The position numbers and the translations under genes are program-made. Below the pieces are notes generated by a model. That model was not told the origin of the DNA and searched no databases. It saw only the letters and a program-made list of their open reading frames with translations. Positions 34,480-43,022 of a stretch of DNA of 64,000 nt are shown piece by piece; within the stretch, counting starts at the first letter, position 1; each line of letters opens with the position of its first letter. Source of the stretch: Streptomyces sp. JJ36. Lineage in GTDB: Bacteria; Actinomycetota; Actinomycetes; Streptomycetales; Streptomycetaceae. Where the stretch lies: positions 80,404 through 144,403 of the forward strand of contig NZ_JACYHE010000007.1 in assembly GCF_021696945.1 (NCBI RefSeq), given 5' to 3'.

Positions 34480-34617
34480 CCGCAGCCTCCTCGTCGTCGT
34501 CCCTGCGCCGGCTCATCCTCGCAGGCCCCACCGGCAGGGGGCGGCGCGACCCCGGCCGCACCGCGGGAACGGGAACCCGGGAGGTCCGGTCGCCGCGGCG
34601 GGACGGCGCGCGGAGAA

Positions 34618-34650
34618 CCGCTGAGTCGCTGAGGAACGCCGAGGAACGCC
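34618..34650 (+). repeat. Short repeat related to the 6.5-kb tandem repeat
   Basis: CGCTGAGTCGCTGAGGAACG is followed by two adjacent copies of GAGGAACGCC. The 14-mer CGCTGAGGAACGCC (34627-34640) also occurs at 6501-6514. The site lies between the PEP mutase-like gene and the Phd/YefM gene. Confidence 0.7.
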
Positions 34651-34662
34651 GCCCGGCGTGCC

Positions 34663-34956
34663 TCACCAGCGGCCGGGCCGTCCCTCGTCGGAGTCCCGGT
34701 GCTCGGCGGCGGTGCCGAACCGACGGCGTTCGCCGGCGGCGGACGGCGGGCGCCGGGCCTGGGAGACCGTGCTGATCACCTCGTCTTCCCCGGGCTCCCG
34801 CGGCTCCTCGGGTCCTTCCAGGTCGGCGGCGGAGACGAGGGCCACCAGGGGCCGCCCGTGCCGGGTGACGACGACGCGCTCGCCGCCGTAGACCACCCGG
34901 TTGATCAGCTCGGCAAGCTCGGCGCGGGCTTGCGTCACCGGAATCTCATAGGCCAT
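34663..34956 (-). CDS. Phd/YefM family antitoxin (orphan)
   Basis: A 97-residue antitoxin-like DNA-binding protein: MAYEIPVTQARAELAELINR, then ERVVVTRHGRPLVALVSAAD, is a textbook Phd/YefM N-terminus. The acidic, disordered C-terminal half is the usual toxin-binding region. No RelE/YoeB, Doc or PIN toxin gene follows; the next gene downstream is the PEP mutase-like enzyme. A GTAC-rich inverted repeat immediately upstream is the expected autoregulatory operator. It may be a solitary regulator or the survivor of a broken pair. Confidence 0.88.
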   Translation of the reverse strand: MAYEIPVTQARAELAELINRVVYGGERVVVTRHGRPLVALVSAADLEGPEEPREPGEDEVISTVSQARRPPSAAGERRRFGTAAEHRDSDEGRPGRW

Positions 34957-34972
34957 GCTCCCAGCATAACGG

Positions 34973-35000
34973 AATGTACCTCCTGTACGTTCTGTACATT
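34973..35000. promoter_or_regulatory. Operator-like GTAC repeats before phd/yefM
   Basis: AATGTAC (34973-34979) and GTACATT (34994-35000) are perfect inverted arms, with a further GTAC at 34984. The block lies 17 bases upstream of the antitoxin start, where Phd/YefM proteins usually bind. Confidence 0.7.
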
Positions 35001-35066
35001 TACGCGGTGCGGGCGCTGCGGAGACGCCGTACCGTTCTGGACCACCGACCGCGACCGGCCGCTCGT

Positions 35067-35366
35067 GACGTCCTGCCGGAGTTCCGTGCCGGGGCGGAGA
35101 TGGTGGACGACTGTCTCGCGGTCCTGGACCTGCCGGGGCGGGTCAGTCCCGCCCGCCGCCGGGACAGCTACGGCGCCCTGCGGGCGGCCCAGGCGCTGCC
35201 CCGCCGGACCGCGACGCCGCGGGACGCGCTGGAGCCGATGCACCGGCGCGGCGAGCGCGAGCTGCACGCGGAGCCGCTCGCCCGTGCGCCACGGACGCTG
35301 GACGGCGGGCGGCGAGCCGCGCCTGCCGGCGCTGCCGCCCGCGCCGGACCGCTCCGGCGAGGAGTG
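35067..35366 (+). other. Coding-like segment without a usable gene
   Basis: In the frame beginning DVLPEFRAGAEMVDDCLAV, third positions are strongly G/C and the peptide is plausible for about 90 residues (through LHAEPLARAP). There is no good start with a ribosome site, and the frame then runs into the DUF6328 gene out of register. It may be a gene remnant or chance bias. I recognise no family. The remainder of 34957-35395 holds only the operator repeats. Confidence 0.25.
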
Positions 35367-35395
35367 AACCGGGGGCGCGCGGCAACCCGTATGCC

Positions 35396-36004
35396 ATGGA
35401 TCCGCGCAACGAACTCCCCCGTCCGGACCCGCGCAACGAGACGCCGCTGCAGCGGGACGACCGCAACTTCCTGGAGCTGCTCCAGGAGCTCCGCGTCATC
35501 CAGATGGGCGTGCAGATCCTCTTCGCGTTCCTGCTGACGCTCGCCTTCACCGCGCGTTTCCCGGAGCTGGACGCGGTGCAGCGCGGCACCTACATCACCA
35601 CGCTGCTGCTCGCGGTGGTAGCGGCCATCCTCTTCACCGCGCCCGCCGCGCTGCACCGGGCGCTCTTCCGCCGCGGGGCGAAGCGACTGATCGTGGACGT
35701 CTCCTCGCGGTTCGCGGCGTACGGGCTCGGCGTGCTGGCGCTGGCCCTGGCCGGGGCGGTGATGCTGGTGGTGGACGTGGTGCTGGGGCGGACAACCGGC
35801 GTCGTGGTGGCGGTGAGCGCCCTGTTGCTGGCGGCCGCGGTCTGGGCCGGGCTGCCGCTGGCCCTGCGGCGCGGGCTGACCGGCCGGGACCGCACGGCCG
35901 GCGGCGGAGCCGGGCAGTCCGCGGGGACGGGCCAGAGCCCGGGGGCACGGCAGCCCCCGGGGACACGGCAGACCCCGGGGACACGGCAGGCGCAGAAGTG
36001 GTGA
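35396..36004 (+). CDS. DUF6328 family membrane protein
   Basis: A 202-residue protein with four hydrophobic segments (IQMGVQILFAFLLTLAF, TYITTLLLAVVAAILFTAPA, VLALALAGAVMLVVDVVLG, VVVAVSALLLAAAVWAGLPL) preceded by an acidic cytoplasmic N-terminus with FLELLQELRVIQMG. I recall this N-terminus plus HRALFRRG from the DUF6328 family. The C-terminal tail is a Gly/Thr/Arg/Gln/Pro repeat (GTGQSPGARQPPGTRQTPG), encoded by a degenerate ~18-base DNA repeat at about 35925-35990. Function is unknown. Confidence 0.8.
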   Translation: MDPRNELPRPDPRNETPLQRDDRNFLELLQELRVIQMGVQILFAFLLTLAFTARFPELDAVQRGTYITTLLLAVVAAILFTAPAALHRALFRRGAKRLIVDVSSRFAAYGLGVLALALAGAVMLVVDVVLGRTTGVVVAVSALLLAAAVWAGLPLALRRGLTGRDRTAGGGAGQSAGTGQSPGARQPPGTRQTPGTRQAQKW

Positions 36005-36088
36005 GCCGCGCACCGCCGCGCGGGCGCGACGGGCCGTCCCCGTCCCGGGGCAGGGATGCAGGCCGCCGTGGCGGCGCCCCGGGCGCTG

Positions 36089-36520
36089 CTACGGCCCGTC
36101 GTTCGCGAGCCAGGGCAGCACCACCCACACGGTCTTGCCCCCGTGCCGGTGCGGGACGACGGCGAGCCGCCCGCCCGACTCGGCGGTGAGCGTACGAATG
36201 ATCGTCAGACCGCGGCCGTTGTCCTGCTGGACGGCGGCGGGCAGCCTGCGCGGCATCCGGTGGTGGCTGTCCGACACGCCGAGGAACAGCCGCTCGTCGC
36301 GCTCCAGCCGGAGCCGGACGGTGAAATCCGGTGACTGGCCGCGCGTGTGCTGGACGGCGTTGGTCGCCAGCTCGGAGACGATGAGGAGCGCCCTGTCCGC
36401 GGCGTCCGCGCCGTCCGGCATACCCCATTCGGCCAGTACACGCCCCACGTGCCGGCGGGCGGCGGGCACCGAGGCGGGTGCGCTCGGCAGCGTGACGGAT
36501 GCTTCCTGGTGGTCTGCCAT
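36089..36520 (-). CDS. Anti-sigma-type ATP-binding protein (RsbW-like HATPase)
   Basis: A 143-residue GHKL ATPase of the single-domain type expanded in Streptomyces. The N-box is LLIVSELATNAVQHTRG, and the G-box is QQDNGRGLTIIRTLTA. Family members act as serine kinases or anti-sigma factors that partner with anti-anti-sigma proteins; no such partner is adjacent. The ATG at 36520 has AAGGGA upstream; an in-frame upstream extension to 36646 is not needed. The 267-base gap to the bioF stop shows nothing that I can identify. Confidence 0.88.
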   Translation of the reverse strand: MADHQEASVTLPSAPASVPAARRHVGRVLAEWGMPDGADAADRALLIVSELATNAVQHTRGQSPDFTVRLRLERDERLFLGVSDSHHRMPRRLPAAVQQDNGRGLTIIRTLTAESGGRLAVVPHRHGGKTVWVVLPWLANDGP

Positions 36521-36787
36521 GGCGGGCCGTCCCTTTCCCACCGGGGGCGGTGCTCCGCCGCGTTCGGCTCGCCGCGAGGAGTCGGAGCCGCCCTGGGTGG
36601 CTGCTGGGCGCAAGCCTGCCATCCCGCCGACGCGGATGCGGGCCATCCACCGCGATGGGCGGCGTCCTGTCGCCCGAAGCGGTGAAGTGCGCCACGCGGG
36701 AACGGGTTTCGCGGTAAGGGGGATGTACGGGACGGCGCGGAGCGGCAGCGGGGCCCGGCCGGCGGCGGGCCGGCGGCCCGACAGGCC

Positions 36788-37981
36788 CTAACCGGCGGGG
36801 GCGGCGCCGACCGGCGTGGCCGGGGCGAAGGCCCCCTCCGGCGCGGTGCGGACGATCGTCCCGACGGCCCCGTCGATCTCGCCGGCCGTGAGGTCGGCGC
36901 GGGCGGTCAGACGCAGCCGGGAGATCCCGTCCGGCACCGACGGCGGCCGGAAGCAGCCGACCGCCAGTCCCGCGGACCGGCACTCCGCGGCCCAGCGCAC
37001 CGCCTCCTCCGGGCTCGGTGCCCGTACCGAGACCACCGCGGCGTCCGGGCGGGCGGCGGTCAGCCCTGCCGCCGTGAGCCGCTCGTGCAGGGTGCGGGCG
37101 GTGCCGCGCACCCGGGCCGCGCGGTCCGGTTCGCCGCGGAGCAGCCGCAGGGCGGCGAGGGCGCCGCCGGCGGCGGCGGGAGCCAGGCCGGTGTCGAAGA
37201 TGAAGGTGCGGGCGGTGTTCACGAGGTGCTCGATCACCGCCGCGGGTCCCAGCACCGCCCCGCCCTGGCTGCCCAGCGACTTGGAGAGGGTGACGGTGGC
37301 GACCGTCCCCGGGGTGCCGGCCAGCCCGGCCGCGTACGGTGCCCCGCGCCCGCCCTCGCCGAGCACTCCCAGTCCGTGCGCGTCGTCGACCAGCAGCGCT
37401 GCCCCGGCCCCGCAGCAGACGGCGGCCAGCTCCCGCAACGGGGCGGCGTCCCCGTCCACCGAGAACACGGCGTCGGTCACGGCCAGGGCACGCCCGTCGT
37501 GCCCCGCCAGGGCCGTGCGGACGGCCTCCGGGTCACGGTGCGGCACCACGGCGGTGCGGGCGCGGGAGAGCCGGCAACCGTCGATGAGCGAGGCGTGGTT
37601 GGCGGCGTCGGAGACGACGAGTGTGTCCCGGCCGGTGAGGGCGGTGACCGCGGCGAGATTGGCGGCGTACCCCGAGGAGAGCACCAGCGCCGCCTCAAAG
37701 CCGCTGAACTCCGCCAGTTCGGCCTCGAGTCCGGCGTGCAGCGCGGTGGACCCGGTGACCAGCCGGGAGCCGGTGGCCCCGGCGCCCCAGGTACGGGCGG
37801 CGGCGGCCGCGGCGCCGGTGACGGCGGGGTGCCGGGCGAGCCCGAGATAGTCGTTCCCGGCCAGGTCGAGCAGCGCGTCCCCGGCGGAGCGGGGGCGCAG
37901 GGTGCGGACCAGCCCGGCGGCGCGGCGGCGCGCGCTCTCCTCCGCCAGCCAGCCGAAGGGGTCCGGGGGCTCTGGGGGCAT
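36788..37981 (-). CDS. bioF: 8-amino-7-oxononanoate synthase
   Basis: A 397-residue PLP enzyme that condenses pimeloyl-ACP/CoA with alanine, the first step of the biotin ring pathway. The PLP Lys lies in VTLSKSLGSQGGAVLG. The cofactor Asp/His lie in ALLVDDAHGLGVLG and SDAANHASLIDG. The N-terminus has LDLAGNDYLGLARHP, characteristic of BioF. The ATG at 37981 has GGAAGG upstream. It is divergent from bioB-bioA-bioD, with a shared regulatory region containing an inverted repeat. Confidence 0.94.
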   Translation of the reverse strand: MPPEPPDPFGWLAEESARRRAAGLVRTLRPRSAGDALLDLAGNDYLGLARHPAVTGAAAAAARTWGAGATGSRLVTGSTALHAGLEAELAEFSGFEAALVLSSGYAANLAAVTALTGRDTLVVSDAANHASLIDGCRLSRARTAVVPHRDPEAVRTALAGHDGRALAVTDAVFSVDGDAAPLRELAAVCCGAGAALLVDDAHGLGVLGEGGRGAPYAAGLAGTPGTVATVTLSKSLGSQGGAVLGPAAVIEHLVNTARTFIFDTGLAPAAAGGALAALRLLRGEPDRAARVRGTARTLHERLTAAGLTAARPDAAVVSVRAPSPEEAVRWAAECRSAGLAVGCFRPPSVPDGISRLRLTARADLTAGEIDGAVGTIVRTAPEGAFAPATPVGAAPAG

Positions 37982-38089
37982 GGCGCCTTCCGTTCCTGTC
38001 TGCGTGCGTGTGCGGGCTGCGTGCGCGGCCTGCGAGGCGGGTCGTTGTGCGCAGTCCATAAAAGGTAGTGCCCCGCAGGGCGGGACAGA

Positions 38090-38130
38090 GTGTGGCGATA
38101 CCCACACCGGAATCGGCCGATCTTGTGGGT
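38090..38130. promoter_or_regulatory. Inverted repeats between bioF and bioB
   Basis: ACCCACA (38100-38106) and TGTGGGT (38124-38130) are perfect arms separated by 17 bases. GTGTGG (38090-38095) can also pair with CCACAC (38102-38107), so the structures overlap. The site lies 45 bases before bioB and could serve both divergent promoters as a biotin-responsive operator. Confidence 0.5.
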
Positions 38131-38174
38131 TCTCTCCTTGGCCGGAAGCCCCGCGGTAGGCGAGTATCTGCGCC

Positions 38175-39239
38175 ATGGACCTGCTGAACACACTGGTGGA
38201 CAAGGGGCTGCGTCGCGAGCTGCCGACGCGCGAGGAAGCGCTCGCCGTACTGGCGACCTCCGACGACGACCTGCTCGATGTGGTGGCCGCGGCCGGGAAG
38301 GTGCGCCGCCAGTGGTTCGGGCGGCGGGTCAAGCTCAACTACCTGGTGAACCTCAAGTCGGGCCTGTGCCCGGAGGACTGCTCGTACTGCTCGCAGCGGC
38401 TCGGCTCGAAGGCGGAGATCCTCAAGTACACCTGGCTGAAGCCGGACGAGGCGGCCGCCGCGGCCAAGGCCGGGCTGGCCGGCGGTGCCAAGCGGGTGTG
38501 CCTGGTGGCCAGCGGCCGCGGCCCGACGGACCGGGACGTGGACCGGGTCTCGGAGACCATTTCCGCGATCAAGGCCGAGCACGAGGGCGTTGAGGTGTGC
38601 GCCTGCCTGGGACTGCTGTCGGAGGGTCAGGCGGGACGCCTGCGCGAGGCCGGCGCGGACGCGTACAACCACAACCTGAACACCTCGGAGGCCACCTACG
38701 GGGACATCTGCACCACGCACGACTTCGGCGACCGGGTGGACACGGTGAAGCAGGCGCAGGCGTCCGGCCTGTCGGCCTGTTCGGGGATGATCGCCGGGAT
38801 GGGCGAGTCGGACGAGGACCTGGTCGATGTGGCCTTCGCGCTGCGCGAGCTGGACCCGGACTCGGTGCCGGTGAACTTCCTCATCCCGTTCGAGGGGACG
38901 CCGCTGGCCGGCGAGTGGAACCTGACGCCGCAGCGCTGCCTGCGCATCCTGGCCATGGTCCGCTTCGTCCACCCGGACGCCGAGGTGCGGCTGGCCGCCG
39001 GGCGTGAGGTGCAGCTCCGCTCGCTGCAGCCGCTGGCGCTGCACCTGGCCAACTCCATCTTCCTGGGCGACTACCTGACCAGCGAGGGCCAGGCCGGGAA
39101 GGCGGACCTGGAGATGATCGCCGACGCGGGCTTCGAGGTGGAGGGCACGGACACCACCACGCTCCCCGGGCACCGTACGGAGGACCTGGTGGCGGTCCGC
39201 CGGCGCGGGGCGGGCACGGAGCTGCCGCCCAATGCCTGA
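38175..39239 (+). CDS. bioB: Biotin synthase
   Basis: A 354-residue radical SAM enzyme that inserts sulfur into dethiobiotin. The [4Fe-4S] motif [11 protein letters not shown] (CxxxCxxC) lies near residue 60, and the conserved blocks [20 protein letters not shown] and [14 protein letters not shown] (the [2Fe-2S] Arg ligand region) are present. It starts the bioBAD operon; its stop overlaps bioA by eight bases. An AGTATCT element close to the ATG and the lack of a clear ribosome site suggest a very short or absent leader. Confidence 0.96.
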   Translation: MDLLNTLVDKGLRRELPTREEALAVLATSDDDLLDVVAAAGKVRRQWFGRRVKLNYLVNLKSGLCPEDCSYCSQRLGSKAEILKYTWLKPDEAAAAAKAGLAGGAKRVCLVASGRGPTDRDVDRVSETISAIKAEHEGVEVCACLGLLSEGQAGRLREAGADAYNHNLNTSEATYGDICTTHDFGDRVDTVKQAQASGLSACSGMIAGMGESDEDLVDVAFALRELDPDSVPVNFLIPFEGTPLAGEWNLTPQRCLRILAMVRFVHPDAEVRLAAGREVQLRSLQPLALHLANSIFLGDYLTSEGQAGKADLEMIADAGFEVEGTDTTTLPGHRTEDLVAVRRRGAGTELPPNA

Positions 39240-40578
39240 GCGGGGCCCGCGGGACCGGTCGCCGGCGGAGCTGCTGGCACTCGACCGGCGCCATGTGTGG
39301 CATCCGTACGGGCCCATGCCGGGCCGGGACGCGCCGCTGCTCGTGGAGTCGGCGGCGGGCGTGCGGCTGCGGCTGGCGGAGCCGGTGGAGGGGCGGCACG
39401 AGCTGGTGGACGGCATGTCCTCCTGGTGGTCGGCGATCCACGGCTACCGGCACCCGGTGCTGGACGAGGCCGCGTCCGGGCAGCTCGGGCGGATGAGTCA
39501 TGTGATGTTCGGCGGGCTCACCCACGAGCCCGCGGTGCGCCTGGCGAAACGGCTGGCGGACCTCGCCCCCGGCGACCTGGAACACGTCTTCCTGGCCGAC
39601 TCGGGCTCGGTCTCCGTCGAGGTCGCGCTCAAGATGTGCCTGCAGTACTGGCGTTCGGCCGGCCGGCCGGAGAAGCAGCGACTGCTCACCTGGCGCGGCG
39701 GCTATCACGGGGACACCTGGAACCCGATGTCGGTGTGCGATCCCGACGGCGGCATGCACGACCTGTGGTCCGGGGTGCTCCCGCGGCAGGTCTTCGCCGA
39801 CGCCCCGCCGCCCGGCTTCGACGCCGAGCCGGACCCCGCCTACGTACGGCACCTGTGGGAGCTGATCGCCCGGCACGCCGGGGAGCTCGCGGCGGTGATC
39901 GTCGAGCCCGTGGTGCAGGGCGCAGGCGGCATGCGCTTCCACTCCCCCGCGTATCTGCGGGTGCTGCGGGAGGCGTGCGACGCGCACGGGGTGCTGCTGG
40001 TCCTTGACGAGATCGCCACCGGGTTCGGCCGCACCGGCGCGCTGTTCGCGGCGGAGCATGCGGGGATCACGCCGGATGTGCTCTGCCTCGGCAAGGCTCT
40101 GACCGGTGGCTATCTCACGATGGCGGCGACGCTGTGCACCCCGCGGGTCGCCGAGGGCATCTCCCGCGGCGAGGTGCCGGTGCTGGCCCACGGCCCCACC
40201 TTCATGGCCAACCCGCTGGCCGCCGCGGTGGCCGACGCCTCCGTCGGGCTGCTGCTGGAGCAGGACTGGGCGGGCGAGGTCAAGCGCATCGAGTCGGGCC
40301 TGCGGGACGGGCTGGCGGCGGCCGCCGGTCGCCCCGGGGTGCGGGACGTCCGGGTGCTCGGCGCGATCGGCGTGGTGCAGCTCGACGGGCCGGTGGACAT
40401 GGCCGCGGCGACCCGGGCCGCCGTGCGGCACGGCGTCTGGCTGCGGCCCTTCCGGGACATGGTCTACACCATGCCGCCGTACGTCACCGGCGACGAGGAC
40501 GTGGCCCGGATCGCGACGGCGGTGTGCGCCGCGGCGGAGGCGGGCGCGCAGGCCGGCGCGGAGACGGGGCCGCGATGA
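39232..40578 (+). CDS. bioA: Adenosylmethionine-8-amino-7-oxononanoate aminotransferase
   Basis: A 448-residue class III PLP aminotransferase that converts KAPA to DAPA using SAM as amino donor. The N-terminus [20 protein letters not shown] and [20 protein letters not shown] are BioA hallmarks. The PLP Asp lies in [20 protein letters not shown], and the Schiff-base Lys in [15 protein letters not shown]. It overlaps bioB by eight bases and bioD by four, so translation is coupled. Confidence 0.96.
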   Translation: MPERGPRDRSPAELLALDRRHVWHPYGPMPGRDAPLLVESAAGVRLRLAEPVEGRHELVDGMSSWWSAIHGYRHPVLDEAASGQLGRMSHVMFGGLTHEPAVRLAKRLADLAPGDLEHVFLADSGSVSVEVALKMCLQYWRSAGRPEKQRLLTWRGGYHGDTWNPMSVCDPDGGMHDLWSGVLPRQVFADAPPPGFDAEPDPAYVRHLWELIARHAGELAAVIVEPVVQGAGGMRFHSPAYLRVLREACDAHGVLLVLDEIATGFGRTGALFAAEHAGITPDVLCLGKALTGGYLTMAATLCTPRVAEGISRGEVPVLAHGPTFMANPLAAAVADASVGLLLEQDWAGEVKRIESGLRDGLAAAAGRPGVRDVRVLGAIGVVQLDGPVDMAAATRAAVRHGVWLRPFRDMVYTMPPYVTGDEDVARIATAVCAAAEAGAQAGAETGPR

Positions 40579-41318
40579 GCGTGCTGGTGGTGACCGGCAC
40601 CGGGACGGGCGTCGGCAAGACGGTGGTCACGGCGGCGCTGGCAGCCGCGGCGGTGCGGCGGGGCCGCTCGGTCGCGGTGCTGAAGCCGGCGCAGACCGGG
40701 GTCGCGCCCGGTGAGCCGGGCGACGCGGCCGAGGCCGGCCGGCTGGCCGGGCCGGAGGTGCACACGGCCGAGCTCGCCCGGTTCCCCGAGCCGCTGGCCC
40801 CGGACACGGCAGCCCGGCGCGCCGGGCTGCCCCCGGTGGACGCGGAAGCGGCGGCGGGCGCCGCCGCGCGGCTCGCCGCGGAGCACGAACTGGTGCTGGT
40901 GGAGGGCGCCGGCGGGCTGCTGGTGCGGTTCGACGCCGCCGGGTCGACACTGGCGGACACGGCACGGCTGCTCGGGGCTCCGGTGGTGCTGGTCGCGGCG
41001 GCCGGGCTGGGCACCCTGAACAGCACCGCGCTGACCGCCGAGGCGCTGGCCGCCCGGGGCCTGCGCTGTGCGGGTGTGGTCATCGGTTCCTGGCCGGCCG
41101 AACCCGACCTGGCGAGCCGGTGCAATCTGCGGGACCTGCCGGAGGCGGCCGGGGCCCCGCTGGCCGGGCTGCTGCCCGCGGGGGCCGCCGGGCTGACGCC
41201 CGCCGGGTTCCGCGCGGCCGCCCCTGGCTGGCTGTCCCCGGCGCTGGGCGGCACCTGGGACGGGACGGGACCGGCCGGTGGGAGCACGGAGGCCACCGCG
41301 GCCACGGCACGGCGGTGA
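40575..41318 (+). CDS. bioD: Dethiobiotin synthetase
   Basis: A 247-residue ATP-dependent carboxylase that closes the ureido ring of dethiobiotin. The P-loop is [18 protein letters not shown] at the N-terminus. [11 protein letters not shown] and [15 protein letters not shown] carry the substrate and Mg contacts. Its ATG overlaps the bioA stop as ATGA (40575-40578). The last ~25 residues are a Gly/Ala/Thr tail. Confidence 0.95.
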   Translation: MSVLVVTGTGTGVGKTVVTAALAAAAVRRGRSVAVLKPAQTGVAPGEPGDAAEAGRLAGPEVHTAELARFPEPLAPDTAARRAGLPPVDAEAAAGAAARLAAEHELVLVEGAGGLLVRFDAAGSTLADTARLLGAPVVLVAAAGLGTLNSTALTAEALAARGLRCAGVVIGSWPAEPDLASRCNLRDLPEAAGAPLAGLLPAGAAGLTPAGFRAAAPGWLSPALGGTWDGTGPAGGSTEATAATARR

Positions 41319-41451
41319 CCCGGCGGGCGGTCGCGGCGCACGCCCGGCACGCCGCGTTCCGCGGGCGCCCGGCCCGCGGACTGCGGCCCCGGGCGTCACC
41401 CCGGCCCTGCGGAAGCGCATGACGGGCCGGCCGGGCGGATAGGCTCACGTC

Positions 41452-42132
41452 ATGGCCGGGCGGAGCGGCGAGCAGCCGCGGGACAGCGTGCACCATCCCG
41501 TCTTCGCGCGCTTCTACGCCCGGATCAGTCCGCGGGCGGACGAGCGGATGGGCATCGGCGCGCACCGCGCCGAGCTGCTGGCCGGACTGTCGGGGCGGGT
41601 CATCGAGATCGGCGCGGGCAACGGGCTGAACTTCACCCGCTATCCGGACACCGTCAGCGAGGTCGTCGCGGTGGAGCCGGAGCCGTCCCTGCGGCGGATC
41701 GCCCGGGACGCGGCCCTGCGGGCCGGAATGCCGGTGGACGTGGTGCCCGGCACGGCGGAGGCGCTGCCGGTGAAGAGCGAGTCGTTCGACGCGGTGGTGT
41801 GCTCGCTGGTGCTCTGCTCGGTACGCGAGGTGCCGCGCGCCCTGGCGGAGGCGCACCGGGTGCTGCGGCCGGGCGGTGAGCTGCGCTTCTACGAACACGT
41901 GCGCGCCCCGACGCGCGGTATGGCGCGGGTTCAGCGGGTGCTGGACGCGACGGTCTGGCCGCTGCTGTGCGCGGGCTGCCACACCAGCCGGGACACGGTG
42001 GCGGAGATCCGGGCCGGAGGCTTCGAGGAGGTGCGGTTCCGGCGGCTGCGGGTCCCGGAGCAGGGCCTTCCGCAGCCCGCGTCGAGCCATGTGCTGGGCC
42101 GCGCCCGGCGGCCGCCGGCCACGGCTGAGTGA
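41452..42132 (+). CDS. Class I SAM-dependent methyltransferase (Methyltransf_11)
   Basis: A 226-residue methyltransferase. Motif I is GRVIEIGAGNGLNFTRYP, then VVAVEPEPSLRR, ALPVKSESFDAVVCSLVL and HRVLRPGGELRFYEHV. The last pattern resembles UbiE-like and phosphatidylethanolamine-type enzymes; the acceptor is unknown. TAGGCT (41440-41445) ends six bases before the ATG without a ribosome site, so the transcript is probably leaderless. Confidence 0.9.
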   Translation: MAGRSGEQPRDSVHHPVFARFYARISPRADERMGIGAHRAELLAGLSGRVIEIGAGNGLNFTRYPDTVSEVVAVEPEPSLRRIARDAALRAGMPVDVVPGTAEALPVKSESFDAVVCSLVLCSVREVPRALAEAHRVLRPGGELRFYEHVRAPTRGMARVQRVLDATVWPLLCAGCHTSRDTVAEIRAGGFEEVRFRRLRVPEQGLPQPASSHVLGRARRPPATAE

Positions 42133-42171
42133 CCGCCGTGACCGCCGTACCGCTGCGGGCCGGGCCGTGCC

Positions 42172-42543
42172 CTACGCGCTCCAGGTGCGCAGCTCGTCGG
42201 CGATCGCACGGACGTCGGCCGTGCCGTCCTTCACCAGGCGGGCCAGGTCGCGGACCTGCTCGGGCGAGGTGGCCACCCGGAGGCCGCTGGCCACCAGATA
42301 GGCGTAGGCCACGGCCGAGGCGAACAGGGCGTTGGTGCGCTCCAGGGCGGGCACGTGGAGCAGAAGCTGGAGAAGGGCGGCCGCTCGGTCGTGCGGGCCG
42401 GGGTAGACGGGCCGGTCGAATATGGCGGCTTCGTGCCGGGCGACGGCGGCGACGAGCGCCCCGTAGTCGGTGACCCGGGGATCCGAGGGGGTCTTCTCCT
42501 CGGCGACCATGAGCAGCCAGGCGAGATCGATGCGGACGGTCAC
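42172..42543 (-). CDS. Fic/Doc-like toxin with degenerate core
   Basis: A 123-residue protein starting at GTG as VTVRIDLAWLLMVAEEKTPS. It has the alpha-helical Doc-like shape, with LLLHVPALERTNALFASAVA where active Fic proteins have HxFx(D/A)(G/A)N(K/G)R. The His and an Asn are kept, but the canonical loop is absent. I recall relatives annotated as 'fic family toxin-antitoxin system, toxin component' in Streptomyces. It overlaps the upstream antitoxin gene by four bases, so the pair is coupled. AMP-transferase or kinase activity is doubtful from sequence. Confidence 0.82.
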   Translation of the reverse strand: MTVRIDLAWLLMVAEEKTPSDPRVTDYGALVAAVARHEAAIFDRPVYPGPHDRAAALLQLLLHVPALERTNALFASAVAYAYLVASGLRVATSPEQVRDLARLVKDGTADVRAIADELRTWSA

Positions 42544-42782
42544 GTACGGCTGCGACCCTCGCTCTCCCGGTCCCCGGACTCCTCGGCGAAGACCGCGGCG
42601 TAGCTCTTCATGAAGTCCGCGGCCGCCTCGACGAAGGTGTGCCCCACCTCGCCGGCGTCCCGCTGGACGAGCTCCTCGATGTAGCGGTTCACGCTCAGGC
42701 CCCTCTGCAGCGCGCGTTCCCGGGCGGCCTCCGCGGTCGCCTCGTCCACGCGGACGTTCAGCTGTGTCTTCGCCACATCCAC
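42540..42782 (-). CDS. Ribbon-helix-helix antitoxin
   Basis: An 80-residue protein whose N-terminus KTQLNVRVDEATAEAARERA then GLSVNRYIEELVQ is a clear ribbon-helix-helix DNA-binding domain. The acidic C-terminal tail (VEAAADFMKSYAAVFAEESG) would bind the toxin. It starts at GTG 42782, or at GTG 42776 two codons later. It precedes and overlaps the Fic-like toxin gene. Two GCTAGC boxes lie just upstream as likely autoregulatory sites. Confidence 0.88.
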   Translation of the reverse strand: MDVAKTQLNVRVDEATAEAARERALQRGLSVNRYIEELVQRDAGEVGHTFVEAAADFMKSYAAVFAEESGDRESEGRSRT

Positions 42783-42784
42783 AC

Positions 42785-42804
42785 GCTAGCGCGAAGATGC
42801 TAGC
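42785..42804. promoter_or_regulatory. Paired GCTAGC boxes before the antitoxin gene
   Basis: GCTAGC palindromes at 42785-42790 and 42799-42804 are 14 bases apart, in a context suited to cooperative binding of a ribbon-helix-helix antitoxin. They lie within 25 bases of the antitoxin start. The rest of the gap to 43022 shows nothing definite. Confidence 0.55.
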
Positions 42805-43022
42805 GGCAGCAAGCCGCACGGCGCGGTATGAGGAGCACGCGGAGCGCACACCGGCGCCGGTGTGCGCCCTCCCCGGGGACGAGTCCCCGGGAACGACCGG
42901 AAGAGCCGGCGTGCTCCTCCGAGCGGATGTCCCCGGTGCCCCCGGCCGCCTACGCTCGGCGGCCACGGGGACACGGCCCGGCGCGATCCCCGGCGACCGC
43001 GACCCGACCGAGGAGTGTGCCC

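Noticed and set aside
42782..42966. Longer minus-strand frame extending the toxin upstream
   Set aside because: The antitoxin gene in the neighbouring frame has a clear ribbon-helix-helix domain and occupies this DNA; the toxin start at 42543 overlaps its stop.
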